A stretch of DNA of 64,000 bases from Methylocystis sp. ATCC 49242 (GCF_000188155.2 NZ_KE124774.1:3984934-4048933); one strand, 5' to 3'. Positions 54,061 to 64,000 are shown, numbered from the stretch's first letter. The notes: generated by a model not told the origin, from the sequence alone. Numbers and translations are program-made.

Positions 54061-54495
54061 TCAATCTGCTCGTGCGGCCAATATGGCTCCATCTCCGCAT
54101 GGCTCCGCCTTTCGGCGAGATTCGTGTTCCTTCTCGTTCGCCCCGCGAGCGGGCAGGAATATGGCCAGCCAGACGGTGGGGGGCTCAGCCTGCGTCCACT
54201 CGACGCGGTGGCGGCAATGCGCCGGAATCTCGACCCATACACCCGGCAGCAGGTCGAGGGAATCCTTGCGCCCTTCGATCCGCAGGGTCGCCGCGCCGGC
54301 CATGAGCACAACGAACTCGTCCTCGTCTTGATCGTACCAGAAGTCCGGCGGGCTCGCCTGACCACTGGAAACGATCCGCTCGACTCGGACGTCGCCACGA
54401 ATCACGACGGCCTCGCAGAACTCTTCCGGGAGACCTTTCGGCAAAGTCTCGAAAAGATTTCCTGTCCGCACCGCTCCAGCCGCCGAGTTCGACAT
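54061..54495 (-). CDS. Small cupin-domain protein
   Basis: 144 aa from ATG 54495; the frame is open to 54525. The single cupin barrel has FWYDQDEDEFVVLMAGAATLRIEG (first motif) and LLPGVWVEIPAHCRHRVEWT (second motif with His). LPEEFCEAVVIRGDVRVERIVSSG precedes it. The metal ligands are incomplete relative to the classic motif (Asp/Glu-rich), so a binding rather than catalytic role is possible. Related proteins are annotated only as cupins; function unknown. Could share a transcript with 53209-53994. Confidence 0.75.
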   Translation of the reverse strand: MSNSAAGAVRTGNLFETLPKGLPEEFCEAVVIRGDVRVERIVSSGQASPPDFWYDQDEDEFVVLMAGAATLRIEGRKDSLDLLPGVWVEIPAHCRHRVEWTQAEPPTVWLAIFLPARGANEKEHESRRKAEPCGDGAILAARAD

Positions 54496-54525
54496 CGAGG
54501 CTCGAAAATACCATGGGTTGGCCAA

Positions 54526-54829
54526 CGTTCAAACCGTGATGTTGTCTTTTTGTTCTTTATGCCGGGACGATTTGGCATGAGGCGATTCACTGGAAAATTG
54601 CCCGAATATTGCGACAACGCCGGGAAAATCCGGCGCGTTCAGCTTTGACCGGTCTGGTGGCGGTCGAAGAGCGGCGCGGCCTGGATGAGCGCCGCGGGAG
54701 CCGGCGTTGTCGCAGCCATCCGAAAGGGGCTGTCAAATATGAATTGCGGCACTTGCGAAAGGAAATTGCCCAGACGTAGACTTCAAGCCGATGAGGCGTT
54801 CTCCACGCCAATCGCGCACGCATTTGAAC
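54526..54829. other. Divergent intergenic region, no gene recognised
   Basis: About 300 bases between the leftward cupin gene and the rightward YbaY-like gene. Short open frames exist on both strands but show no homology. Promoters for both neighbours must be here. Confidence 0.35.
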
Positions 54830-55273
54830 ATGAGGCAATTTATGAACATTGCCAGCTTTTTATCCGCCGGAGTCCGGTCGCTTCTGTTTGTTCACTGTCT
54901 CGCTGGCGCCTTGCTCGCGCCGGTCTTCGCGCAATCCGCGCCGCTGCGCATTTCCGGAACCGTCTCCTACCGGGAACGGATCGCCATGCCGCCAGGCTAT
55001 GTGGTGAAGGTGCAACTGCTTGACATAGCCCGACAGGACGCCGCCGCGGAGACGCTTGCGGAGGTCGAAATCACGCCGAAACATCAGCCGCCGGTCCCCT
55101 TTTTGCTCACGCTCGACGAGAGCCGGCTCGACCCGCGCGCCCGCTATTCGGTCCGCGCACAAATTTATGTCGGCGATCGAATGCTGTTCACCAGCACGCG
55201 AATAAATCCCGTCACGCCCGACGCCGCGCCGCACAAGATGAACATCATGGTCCAGCGGGTCGCTGCGCCTTGA
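54830..55273 (+). CDS. YbaY/YscW-family envelope protein
   Basis: 147 aa. A signal peptide (SLLFVHCLAGALLAPVFAQS) precedes one beta-sandwich domain: LRISGTVSYRERIAMPPGYV, VKVQLLDIARQDAAAETLAE, VPFLLTLDESRLDPRARYSV and IYVGDRMLFTSTRINPV, the pattern of the YbaY/YscW type III pilotin-like family. No lipobox Cys is visible near the cleavage site, so it is probably periplasmic rather than a lipoprotein. Start ATG 54830 or 54842. Function unknown; possibly cell-envelope maintenance. Confidence 0.8.
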   Translation: MRQFMNIASFLSAGVRSLLFVHCLAGALLAPVFAQSAPLRISGTVSYRERIAMPPGYVVKVQLLDIARQDAAAETLAEVEITPKHQPPVPFLLTLDESRLDPRARYSVRAQIYVGDRMLFTSTRINPVTPDAAPHKMNIMVQRVAAP

Positions 55274-55288
55274 GAAGGCGGATCGACG

Positions 55289-55834
55289 TCACGCCGCGCC
55301 TTCGCGCGCAAGCAGCATGCGCTTGCGCTCGACGCCCCATCGATAGCCGGAGAGCGCGCCGTCCGATCTGACGACCCGATGGCAGGGGATGGCGATGGCG
55401 ACCGGATTCGCCGCGCAGGCGCCTGCGACCGCGCGCATGGCTTTCGGCGAGCCGATGCGGCGCGCGATCTCGGCGTAACTCGCGGTCGCGCCCGGCGGGA
55501 TCGCGCGCAACGCCCGCCACACGCGGCGCTGAAACGCCGTGCCGCGCGCGTCGAGCGGAAAGTCGGCGGATGTGTCGGGCCTCTCGATGAGGGCGAGAAC
55601 GGCCGCCGAGAGGCGTTCATAATCAGCGTCGCCGCCGATCGCCGTCGCTTTCGGGAAACGCGCTTGGAAATCCTGAAGCAACGCCCCTGGCTCGTCGCCG
55701 AGCAGGATGGCGCAGACGCCAATGCCGCTCGCAGCGATCAGCGCCCATCCGAGCGTCGAGCGACGCACCTCGCAGCGGATGAAATCGGCGCCGCGAGATG
55801 GGGCGGTCGCGATGGCTGTTTCGAGTTGAGCCAT
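55289..55834 (-). CDS. ogt: Methylated-DNA-[protein]-cysteine S-methyltransferase
   Basis: 181 aa. Suicide repair protein that moves methyl groups from O6-methylguanine to its own cysteine. RGTAFQRRVWRALRAIPPGATASYAEIA forms the DNA-binding HTH with the Arg finger, and NPVAIAIPCHRVVRSDGALSGYRWGVERK contains the acceptor Cys in PCHRV. ATG 55834 gives the normal Ogt length; the frame is open to 55963, and the extra part is not family-like. Similar to the C-terminal half of Ada; no Ada N-domain is present. Confidence 0.92.
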   Translation of the reverse strand: MAQLETAIATAPSRGADFIRCEVRRSTLGWALIAASGIGVCAILLGDEPGALLQDFQARFPKATAIGGDADYERLSAAVLALIERPDTSADFPLDARGTAFQRRVWRALRAIPPGATASYAEIARRIGSPKAMRAVAGACAANPVAIAIPCHRVVRSDGALSGYRWGVERKRMLLAREGAA

Positions 55835-55995
55835 GGCCCGCAAGGACTCCAGTCCGGCGCCGACAGAGGGCAGCCGTCGGTTGGGTGGCAACGTCTCAAT
55901 TATCGCTTGCCGCTCGAGCGGCGTAAAGCGTCCGCGGGACAAAAAACGAGCCATGCAGTTCATGACCGCATGGCCTTTTCAGCGGGAGTCGCAAT

Positions 55996-56415
55996 TCAGC
56001 CTTGACGGCCGCGAATGGCGTCACGGATTTCCTGCAGCAGAACCTCGGTCTTGGTCGGCTCTGGCGGCGCAGCGGGAGCAGGCGCCTTCTTCATGCGCTC
56101 GAATGTCTGGATGACGATGAAAAGCACGGCGGCGATGACGACGAAGTTCACGGCGACGGTGATGAACTGGCCGTAGCCGATGGCGGCGCCGATCTTCTTC
56201 GCTTCGTCGTAGGTCATCTCGCTGTGAACGGCTTTCGACAGAGAAATATAATAATTCGAGAAATCGAGGCCGCCGGTGATGGCGCCTATGATCGGCATGA
56301 TGATATCGGTCACCATAGAATCGATGATCCTGCCGAAGGCCGCGCCGATGATCACGCCGACGGCGAGATCGACAACATTGCCGCGCAATGCGAAATTCTT
56401 GAAGTCCTGTAGCAT
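55996..56415 (-). CDS. mscL: Large-conductance mechanosensitive channel
   Basis: 139 aa. Inner-membrane pentameric safety valve for hypo-osmotic shock. FKNFALRGNVVDLAVGVIIGAAFGRIIDSMV is the N-terminal helix and pore-lining TM1; IMPIIGAITGGLDFSNYYI is the loop; YGQFITVAVNFVVIAAVLFIVI is TM2. The C-terminal bundle TEVLLQEIRDAIRG ends the protein. Full length, single gene. Confidence 0.96.
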   Translation of the reverse strand: MLQDFKNFALRGNVVDLAVGVIIGAAFGRIIDSMVTDIIMPIIGAITGGLDFSNYYISLSKAVHSEMTYDEAKKIGAAIGYGQFITVAVNFVVIAAVLFIVIQTFERMKKAPAPAAPPEPTKTEVLLQEIRDAIRGRQG

Positions 56416-56561
56416 GATTTCCTCCAGATCGAGCGCGCCGCCTTACCAGCCCGCCGGCGGGCGAACGGCCATCGCCATCGCCGGGGAGAAGCGTCAAGCT
56501 TGCGCCAGGCTGACGTTACGACTTTTGTGCGACGCGTCAATCCGTCTGGAAATGCTTATTT

Positions 56562-56935
56562 TTATTGCGATGTTATCAGCGCCAACATTGTGAGTTCGTC
56601 GTCCGAGAAAAGGCGCGAGCGGGTGAGAAATCTTTGACCCGTGCCATTTTCGAGAGAGAACATGCCGCCTTGTCCCGGCACGACGTCGATGATGAGTTGC
56701 GTATGTTTCCAGTAATCGAATTGCGCGGCGCCGATATAGAAGGGCGCGCCGCCGATTTCGCCGAGCCGCACGTCATTGTCTCCGACGAGAAACTCGCCTT
56801 GCGGATAACACATCGGCGCCGAGCCGTCGCAGCAGCCGCCCGATTGATGGAAAAGAATGTCGCCGTGCTCGCGCCGCAGGCGCTCGATCAGATCGAGCGC
56901 CGCGGGCGTGGCGACGACGCGAAGCGGCGCCTCCA

Positions 56936-56936
<1 letters not shown>
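56562..56936 (-). CDS. DUF779 protein
   Basis: 124 aa. Family signature HQSGGCCDGSAPMCYPQGEF with paired Cys, then DVRLGEIGGAPFYIGAAQFDYWKHTQLIIDVVPG and GRGGMFSLE-like GQGGMFSLENGTGQRFLTRS. DUF779 genes are regularly found next to acetaldehyde/aldehyde dehydrogenases and may supply a metal or act as an accessory factor. Here the start overlaps the stop of such a gene by one base (TGA/ATG sharing), so the two are coupled. Confidence 0.9.
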
Positions 56937-58453
<1,517 letters not shown>

Positions 58454-58571
58454 CGGGTGTTTCCTCTTGGCGGCATCCGGGCGCCTGTCTTGTTGTCATC
58501 CAAGATAGTAACGCACGGGCCTGCGCCAAGAGAAAGTAATTCCCAAGGTAAGGCTTAATTGCGACGCGAAC

Positions 58572-59201
58572 CTAGTCGAGACACGCCTTCGCCAGCGCCT
58601 GGAAAGCCCGGGCGCGGTGCGACAGCGCGCGGGAGCCGTCACCGGGCAAGGCGTGCTTTTCGGCCGACATCATCTCGCCGAAGGTCTTGTCGAGTTCGTC
58701 GGGCTTGAAGATCGGATCATAGCCGAAGCCCTTGTCGCCCTTTGGCGGAAAGACCAGCACGCCGTCGACGCGGCCTTCGAATTCCTCGATGTGGCCGTCC
58801 GGCCAGACGATCGCCAGCGCGCAGGTGAAATTGGCGCGATAGGGCGGCTTTGCGCCCCGCTTTTCGAGTTCTTGCCGCACGAGCTCGCACGCCGCCTTGA
58901 AGTCGCGATTCGGGCCCGCCCAGCGCGCGGAATAGATGCCGGGCGCCCCGTCGAGAGCCTCGACGCAGAGGCCCGAATCGTCGGCGAAGGCCGGCAGGCC
59001 GGAGGCCATAGCGGCCGCCCGCGCCTTCAGCGCCGCATTGCCGCGAAAGGTCGGCTCGGTCTCCTCCGGCTCCGGCAGGGCCATGTCGCCGGCGGAAACC
59101 GCGTCGACGCCATGGGGCGCGAGCAATTGCTGCAGTTCCCAGAGCTTGCCGGGATTGTGGGTGGCGACGACGAGTTTGCCGGAGATCTTGCGGTGGGTCA
59201 T
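58572..59201 (-). CDS. rdgB: XTP/dITP pyrophosphatase (Ham1/RdgB family)
   Basis: 209 aa. Removes non-canonical purine nucleotides from the pool. [22 protein letters not shown] at the start, [71 protein letters not shown] and [11 protein letters not shown] at the end give the full active site. Four-base overlap with rph upstream, a conserved alphaproteobacterial pair. Confidence 0.96.
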   Translation of the reverse strand: MTHRKISGKLVVATHNPGKLWELQQLLAPHGVDAVSAGDMALPEPEETEPTFRGNAALKARAAAMASGLPAFADDSGLCVEALDGAPGIYSARWAGPNRDFKAACELVRQELEKRGAKPPYRANFTCALAIVWPDGHIEEFEGRVDGVLVFPPKGDKGFGYDPIFKPDELDKTFGEMMSAEKHALPGDGSRALSHRARAFQALAKACLD

Positions 59202-59914
59202 GACGCCAGCGCCGCCTTTTGCAGCGCGACAAGATCTGCGACGCCCCCCTGCGCCAGCGTCAGGAGCGAAGTGAGTTCATCGGGTGAGAACACGGCGACT
59301 TCGGCCGTGGCCTGAATTTCGACCAGTCCGCCGGAGCCGGTGATGACGAAATTGGCGTCGGTCTCGGCGGTCGAGTCCTCGGCGTAGTCGAGGTCGATCA
59401 CGGGCGTTCCGTTGAAGATGCCGCAGGACACCGCCGCGACATGATCGCGCAGAGGATTATCCTTGATGATCGAGCGCGACCGCATCCATTCGAAGCAATC
59501 ACGAAGAGCCAGCCAGGCGCCGGTGATCGACGCTGTGCGCGTGCCGCCGTCCGCCTGGATCACGTCGCAGTCGATGACGATTTGCCGCTCGCCCATCGCC
59601 GGCAGATTGGTGACCGCGCGCAGGCTGCGGCCAATGAGCCGCTGGATTTCCTGCGTGCGACCGGTGAGCTTGCCGGCGGAGGATTCGCGGCGGGTGCGGG
59701 TATGGGTGGCGCGGGGCAGCATGGAATATTCCGCCGTCACCCAGCCGCGCCCCTGGCCGCGCAGCCACGGCGGCGGCTTGTCCTCGAGCGAGGCGGCGCA
59801 GAGCACATGCGTATTGCCGAATTTCACGAGGCAGGAACCCTCCGCGTAGCGGGCGACGCCGCGCTCGAAACTGACCGGGCGCATCTCATCGGGCGCGCGC
59901 TTGCTGGGACGCAT
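59198..59914 (-). CDS. rph: Ribonuclease PH
   Basis: 238 aa. Phosphorolytic 3' exonuclease that trims tRNA precursors. [108 protein letters not shown] and [20 protein letters not shown] are all conserved. Normal length. First gene of rph-rdgB and divergent from the EF-G-like gene. Confidence 0.97.
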   Translation of the reverse strand: MRPSKRAPDEMRPVSFERGVARYAEGSCLVKFGNTHVLCAASLEDKPPPWLRGQGRGWVTAEYSMLPRATHTRTRRESSAGKLTGRTQEIQRLIGRSLRAVTNLPAMGERQIVIDCDVIQADGGTRTASITGAWLALRDCFEWMRSRSIIKDNPLRDHVAAVSCGIFNGTPVIDLDYAEDSTAETDANFVITGSGGLVEIQATAEVAVFSPDELTSLLTLAQGGVADLVALQKAALAS

Positions 59915-60069
59915 GAAAACTCCTTTTGCTGATTTAGAGGCTTTCTAACGCGCTTTGGCTTTCGGTGGAAGCGCGTCGACTTTCGACCCTTGCGCTTAGG
60001 GGCGCATGGTGGGAGCATGACGCAACGGGGCCGGATCAATCAGGCGCCGACAGATAAGGGAGGGTAGCT

Positions 60070-62142
60070 ATGGGCGACGTGTCTTCCCACGAGGCGAGAG
60101 CGCGGGGTCCGCGGCTGATCGCGCTGGCGGGCCCCTTCCAATGCGGCAAGACGACGCTCATGGAGGCGATACTCGCCCACGCCGGGGCCATTCCCCGCCA
60201 GGGCTCCGTCGTCGAGGGTGCGAGCGTCGGCGACGCCAGCGCCGAAGCCCGCGCTCACAAGATGAGCGTCGAGGCGAATGTCGCCACCGTCGACTACATG
60301 GGCGACAGTTACACTTTCATCGACCTTCCCGGCTCCGTGGAGTTCGCGCAGGACGCGCGCAACGTGCTGCCGGCGGCTGACGCCGCGATTGTCGTCTGCG
60401 AGGCCGACGAGCGCAAGATCCCCGCGCTCCAGCTCGTGCTGCGCCAGCTCGAGGAGCTGGGCGTCCCGCATTTCCTGTTTCTCAACAAGATCGACGCCGC
60501 GACCATAGATGTGCGCGATGCGCTCGCCATGCTGCAGCCGGCCTCGCGCACGCCGCTGCTGCTGCGCCAGATTCCGATCTGGAACAATGGAGTCGCCGTC
60601 GGCTTCATCGATCTCGCGCTGGAGCGCGCTTATGTCTATCGCGAACATGCGCCTTCCGAAGTGATGGAAATTCCCAAAGGTGAAACGGCGACGGAAAAGG
60701 AAGCGCGCTACTCGATGCTGGAGCGCCTCGCCGACTATGACGACGCGCTGATGGAGGAATTGATCTCCGACATAGAGCCGCCGCGCGATCAGGTTTTCGA
60801 CGACCTCACGAAGGAGCTGCGCGCCGGTCTCGTCGCGCCTCTGTTCATCGGCGCGGCCGAACGGGGCGCCGGCGTCACGCGACTGCTGAAGGCGCTGCGT
60901 CACGAGGCGCCGGGCGTCGACGCCACGCGGAGGCGGCTGGGCGTCGAGGACAGCGGTCCGCCGCTGGCGCGCATTCTCCGTACGGTCCACACCTCCCACG
61001 GCGGCAAGCTCTCCATCGCGCGCGTGCTGCGAGGCGCGTTCGCGGATGGACAGCCCGTCGTCTCGCCGCATGGAGAGGATCGCGTGTCCGGACTGTCGCG
61101 CCTTTTCGGCGCGGCGACCAGCAAGGCGGCGGCGGCGAAGGAGGGCGACGTCGTCGCCTTCGGCCGTCTGGAGCACGCGGCGACCGGCGACAGCATTGTC
61201 GGCGACGGCAAGGCCGACGCGGCGGCGTTGAAGAAGACGCGCGCGCAAATTCCCGATCCGGTGCACGCTCTCGCGCTGTCCGCGAAGGACCGCAAGGACG
61301 AGATGCGCCTCGCGGCGGCGATGAGCAAGCTCGTCGAGGAAGACCCCTCGCTCGTCTATGTGCATGACCAGGAGCTCTCGCAGATCAAGCTCTTCGGGCA
61401 GGGCGAGATGCATCTGCGCGTCGCGCTGGAGCGGCTGGCGTCGCGCTTCGGCGTCGCTGTCGAAGTCGCAAAGCCGACTGTCGCCTATCGCGAGACCATC
61501 CGCCACAAGGTGACGGTGCGCGGGCGCCACAAGAAACAGTCGGGCGGCCACGGCCAGTTCGGCGATGTCGTGCTCGAAGTCGCGCCGCGCGGCCGCGGGG
61601 AGGGATTCGCCTTCGCCGAGCGCGTTCATGGCGGCGCCGTGCCGAAGCAATATTTCTCGTCGGTCGAGGCCGGGTGCCAGGACGCCCTGGCGCATGGCCC
61701 GCTCGGCTTTCCCGTCGTCGACGTGGAGGCCGTGCTGACCGACGGCTCCTATCACTCGGTCGATTCTTCCGACATGGCGTTCCGCACGGCGGCGCGCATC
61801 GGAATGAGCGAGGCTCTGGAGAAGGCCGAGCCGATTCTGCTGGAGCCGGTGCTGGCGGTCGACATCTTCGTGCCGAGCGACGCCATGTCGCGAGCTACCG
61901 GCATCGTCTCCGCGCGGCGCGGCCAGATCATGGGCTTCGGCCCGCGTGACGGTTGGGACGGCTGGGACAAGCTCGAAACATTGATCCCCGAAGCCGAGAT
62001 GGACAATCTCATCGTCGAACTTCGTTCGGCGACGGCAGGCGCGGGTTTCTATCAGGCGCGCTTCGATCATCTTGCGGAAGTCGTCGGCAAGCAGGCGCGC
62101 GACATCGTCGCGGCGCATGCGGCGAAGGCGAACGGCGGGTAG
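60070..62142 (+). CDS. Elongation factor G-like GTPase (EF-G paralogue)
   Basis: 690 aa. EF-G domain order: G domain with P-loop AGPFQCGKTTLME, DLPGSVEF (85-92) and LFLNKIDA; domain II (LARILRTVHTSHGGKLSIAR); domain IV (GRHKKQSGGHGQFGDVVLEV) and domain V. The G3 motif has Ser89 where translation factors have the GTPase-catalytic His (DTPGH), and no switch I RGITI motif is visible. It is therefore not the canonical FusA but the EF-G-like group common in alphaproteobacteria, of unclear role (ribosome-associated). ATG 60070 is preceded by GGGAGGG. Confidence 0.9.
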   Translation: MGDVSSHEARARGPRLIALAGPFQCGKTTLMEAILAHAGAIPRQGSVVEGASVGDASAEARAHKMSVEANVATVDYMGDSYTFIDLPGSVEFAQDARNVLPAADAAIVVCEADERKIPALQLVLRQLEELGVPHFLFLNKIDAATIDVRDALAMLQPASRTPLLLRQIPIWNNGVAVGFIDLALERAYVYREHAPSEVMEIPKGETATEKEARYSMLERLADYDDALMEELISDIEPPRDQVFDDLTKELRAGLVAPLFIGAAERGAGVTRLLKALRHEAPGVDATRRRLGVEDSGPPLARILRTVHTSHGGKLSIARVLRGAFADGQPVVSPHGEDRVSGLSRLFGAATSKAAAAKEGDVVAFGRLEHAATGDSIVGDGKADAAALKKTRAQIPDPVHALALSAKDRKDEMRLAAAMSKLVEEDPSLVYVHDQELSQIKLFGQGEMHLRVALERLASRFGVAVEVAKPTVAYRETIRHKVTVRGRHKKQSGGHGQFGDVVLEVAPRGRGEGFAFAERVHGGAVPKQYFSSVEAGCQDALAHGPLGFPVVDVEAVLTDGSYHSVDSSDMAFRTAARIGMSEALEKAEPILLEPVLAVDIFVPSDAMSRATGIVSARRGQIMGFGPRDGWDGWDKLETLIPEAEMDNLIVELRSATAGAGFYQARFDHLAEVVGKQARDIVAAHAAKANGG

Positions 62143-62148
62143 GGCGCG

Positions 62149-63438
62149 TCAGCCCGGGAAACAACGTCCGAAAGCCGGAAGCAGCCGTGGGTCGCCCTTG
62201 AGCCTGATCTTTCGGGTCAGCAGCGCCCATGGCAGCCGGGCCTCCTTTCTCAGGAAGCGAATCCATGTTTCGGCGTCGGCGGTCACCGTGAGTTGCGGCG
62301 CGCCGATGAGGCCGTCCTCGACGCGGATTTTTCTGTCGGCGATGGTGACGGTCGCCTGGCGCCGGCGCGCGCCTGTGAAGACGAAATGATAGACTGCGTT
62401 CAATCCGGTTGATTTGTTGCGCTGGAATATGAGCCGCAGGCTGGCGAGAAAATTATCGACAGTTGTCGGACGCAGAACCTGTCCGACATGTTTTGCGCGC
62501 TTGTGCGGAAACCGGCGCAGGACATAGGTCTCCGCGTCCGAGCCCGCCGTCACATAGATGGTTTCGAGTTTCTTCTGCAGCGGATCGACGATCTTGCGCA
62601 GAAAATCCTTCTTGCCCGACCGATAGGCGCCGATCACGTCCTCGCCCGCGGGGCAAACGGCCATGCAATAAGCCGCTTTGTAATTTGGGCCGAAGGCGAG
62701 ACTCTGCCACATCGAGACGGTTTCGGCGTCGGTGAAACTTTCACGATAGGCGCGCGCGTTCTTCGCCTCCGCGATCGTTTCGACAAAATCGCCGAAGCCG
62801 CCCATGAATTCGCGATAATTATGCGTGTAGCATGCCGCGAAATCGAAATGACCGTCGGGCGCAATGGCGCCGGTGGGGCAGGCCGCGACGCAGAGCTTGC
62901 ATTCCAGGCAAGGATTGAAGTCGAGCGGCGCGCAGTCATGCGCCACTGCAAGATCGACGGCGACGGTTCCCAGCAGGATGAAATTGCCGAATTTCGGATG
63001 GATCACATTGCGGTGAACGCCCATGCGGCCGAGTCCGGCGGCGACGGCGACCGGCTTGTGGGAGATGACCCAGATTTTGTCCGGCCAGTTCGCCGCTTCC
63101 ATCGGAAAGCCCATCGAGGGATAGCCGGCGCGTACGCCTTGCGCCTCCAGAGTTTTCACGATGGCGCGCGCCACATCGTCGCATTCGTCCCCCGTATGAT
63201 GAAATTCGAGATTTGCGACGGAGCGGGCCGGACTGCGGATGTTCTCGCGGTTCATCTTCACGACGAAGGAGATGAGCGTCCTCGCGAAGGGAAAGGCGGC
63301 AAGAATGTCGGCGCGCTGATCGTCGAGCGCCGGATCGTCGATCGAGACGAAGCCGACGTCGTCGGCGCCGGCGGAGAGGGCGATGTCGCGCAACATCGCC
63401 GCATCGAAGGTCGTGGGGAGAAGAAGAGCCCGGGTCAT
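62149..63438 (-). CDS. QueG-like 4Fe-4S protein fused to an SCP2-like domain
   Basis: 429 aa. The N-terminal part resembles epoxyqueuosine reductase-like Fe-S proteins (ADDVGFVSIDDPAL, GYPSMGFPMEA, GRMGVHRNVIHPKFGNFILLG). The ferredoxin cluster motif is CLECKLCVAACPTGAI, and a second Cys pair follows in AYCMAVCPAGEDV. The last about 110 residues (TGLNAVYHFVFTGARRRQAT, IRVEDGLIGAPQLTVTADAE, WIRFLRKEARLPWALLTRKI) form an SCP2 sterol-carrier domain. Not a true QueG, which lacks SCP2 and has HEAT repeats. Reaction unknown; redox of a hydrophobic compound is possible. A 23-base sequence overlapping its start recurs at the MarR gene. Confidence 0.8.
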   Translation of the reverse strand: MTRALLLPTTFDAAMLRDIALSAGADDVGFVSIDDPALDDQRADILAAFPFARTLISFVVKMNRENIRSPARSVANLEFHHTGDECDDVARAIVKTLEAQGVRAGYPSMGFPMEAANWPDKIWVISHKPVAVAAGLGRMGVHRNVIHPKFGNFILLGTVAVDLAVAHDCAPLDFNPCLECKLCVAACPTGAIAPDGHFDFAACYTHNYREFMGGFGDFVETIAEAKNARAYRESFTDAETVSMWQSLAFGPNYKAAYCMAVCPAGEDVIGAYRSGKKDFLRKIVDPLQKKLETIYVTAGSDAETYVLRRFPHKRAKHVGQVLRPTTVDNFLASLRLIFQRNKSTGLNAVYHFVFTGARRRQATVTIADRKIRVEDGLIGAPQLTVTADAETWIRFLRKEARLPWALLTRKIRLKGDPRLLPAFGRCFPG

Positions 63439-63456
63439 GATATTTGCATATGCCCC
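63434..63456 (-). promoter_or_regulatory. Motif shared with the marR start region (copy 1)
   Basis: Read on the reverse strand it contains GGGGCATATGCA, six bases (AATATC), then ATGAC, the start of the QueG-like gene. It agrees in 18 of 23 positions with 63939-63961 at the same distance from the MarR start. GCATATGC is palindromic. A likely operator or core promoter of a common regulon. Confidence 0.5.
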
Positions 63457-63490
63457 TTTTTTGGCGCGGCTGCGCCGCGCATCGGCCTCG

Positions 63491-63943
63491 TCAGCTTTTC
63501 GTCGTGACTTCCATCAGCGCGCGCAATTCGGTGAGAAGCTTTCGCAGGCGCTCGGCGCCGAACCGGGTTTCGACCATGTCTTGCGCCTCGCGCCAATGCG
63601 GCATGGCGTTGGCGAGCGTCGCTTCGCCGAACGGCGTCAGCGCGACTTTGCGCGTGCGGCGGTCCTCGCCCGGCTTTACTTTCAGCAGGCCGCGTTTTTC
63701 GAGGATCGCGAGATTGCGGGCGAGCGCGCTGCGGTCCATCACGAAAAAGTCGGCGAGCTTGCTCACCGTCGCGACGCCCGTTAGCGAACAGGCGACGAGC
63801 AGGGAATATTGCGTGGGCTCGAGGCCGGTCTCGGCCATGAACTGTCCATAGAGCTTCGTGACCGCGCGGCTCGCCCGGCGCACGTTGGCGGCGGCGCAGG
63901 ACTGCGCGCAGGTTTTCACGTCGGCGGGGTTCGGCCTTGTCAT
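63491..63943 (-). CDS. MarR-family transcriptional regulator
   Basis: 150 aa. Winged helix: TQYSLLVACSLTGVATVSKLADFFVMDRSALARNLAILEKRGLL, wing KPGEDRRTRKVALTPFGEATL. N-terminal CAQSCAAANVRRASRAVTK includes two Cys spaced CxxxC at the N-terminus, a feature seen in redox- or ligand-sensing MarR proteins. The family usually represses itself and a neighbouring enzyme; the shared 23-base motif makes the downstream QueG-like/SCP2 gene, 52 bases away on the same strand, the likely target. Confidence 0.9.
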   Translation of the reverse strand: MTRPNPADVKTCAQSCAAANVRRASRAVTKLYGQFMAETGLEPTQYSLLVACSLTGVATVSKLADFFVMDRSALARNLAILEKRGLLKVKPGEDRRTRKVALTPFGEATLANAMPHWREAQDMVETRFGAERLRKLLTELRALMEVTTKS

Positions 63944-63961
63944 AATAGATGTATATGCCCG
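63939..63961 (-). promoter_or_regulatory. Motif shared with the QueG-like gene start region (copy 2)
   Basis: Reverse strand: CGGGCATATACA, then TCTATT, then ATGAC, the start of the MarR gene. 18 of 23 positions equal copy 1. Neither copy has a Shine-Dalgarno sequence, so the transcripts may be leaderless or nearly so. Confidence 0.5.
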
Positions 63962-64000
63962 TAAATTGGCTGCGTCAATAGCCTCGGCGCGCGTGCGCTC

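Noticed and set aside
60040-62118. 692-codon open frame antisense to the EF-G-like gene
   Set aside because: No recognisable motifs; an antisense shadow of a GC-rich gene.

Overview
The window looks like one chromosomal stretch of a GC-rich alphaproteobacterium, probably of the Hyphomicrobiales (a Methylocystaceae/Beijerinckiaceae-like genome would fit). The evidence is codon use, a class I PHA synthase, an RNase PH/RdgB pair, an alphaproteobacterial-type EF-G-like GTPase and the kinds of insertion sequences present. Genus and species cannot be fixed from sequence reading alone.

Layout. (1) 1-7909 is a surface-polysaccharide locus. It holds the start of a leftward epimerase, a very large epimerase-GT2-GT4 fusion broken by one in-frame TGA, a three-gene set for a UDP-2-acetamido-2,6-dideoxy-L-hexose, and a DUF1796 protein. 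(2) 8395-17228 is an insertion-sequence graveyard. An IS630 transposase gene is split by an IS3 element with a 4-bp target duplication, then cut by an IS110/IS1111-type element, which is itself cut by a complete IS21 element. An intact 863-bp IS5-family element and decayed IS630 and IS701 pieces follow. (3) 17229-43266 is an amino-acid catabolism supercluster. It carries an Lrp-type regulator, arginine to ornithine to proline (arginine dihydrolase plus ornithine cyclodeaminase), the valine end steps (mmsB, mmsA), the Phe/Tyr homogentisate route (phhA, hpd, hmgA, maiA, fah), the leucine liu pathway (isovaleryl-CoA dehydrogenase, MCC beta and alpha, hydratase, HMG-CoA lyase), isobutyryl-CoA dehydrogenase, 3-hydroxyisobutyryl-CoA hydrolase, a thiolase, a branched-chain amino-acid dehydrogenase and BCKDH E1alpha/E1beta/E2. 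A second, nearly identical IS5 copy sits exactly in the shared CTAG stop codon of the convergent thiolase and dehydrogenase genes. (4) 43397-49231 holds a cytochrome P450 and then a compact three-gene operon. That operon is a cytosolic protein with both a subtilisin and a trypsin-like protease domain, an ATGA-coupled 134-aa protein and an EndoG/NUC1-type nuclease. It is the best candidate for an undescribed conflict or cell-death system. (5) 49291-64000 is mostly housekeeping: phaC, an IS5/IS1182-type element, a membrane protein, a cupin, a YbaY-like protein, ogt, mscL, DUF779 plus aldehyde dehydrogenase, rdgB-rph, an EF-G-like GTPase lacking the catalytic His, a QueG-like Fe-S/SCP2 fusion and a MarR regulator.

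The catabolic genes together convert Leu, Ile, Val, Phe, Tyr and Arg into acetyl-CoA, acetoacetate, propionyl-CoA, fumarate and proline. Not in the window are lipoamide dehydrogenase (E3), a Tyr aminotransferase, PhhB and propionyl-CoA carboxylase. No tRNA, rRNA or CRISPR array was seen.
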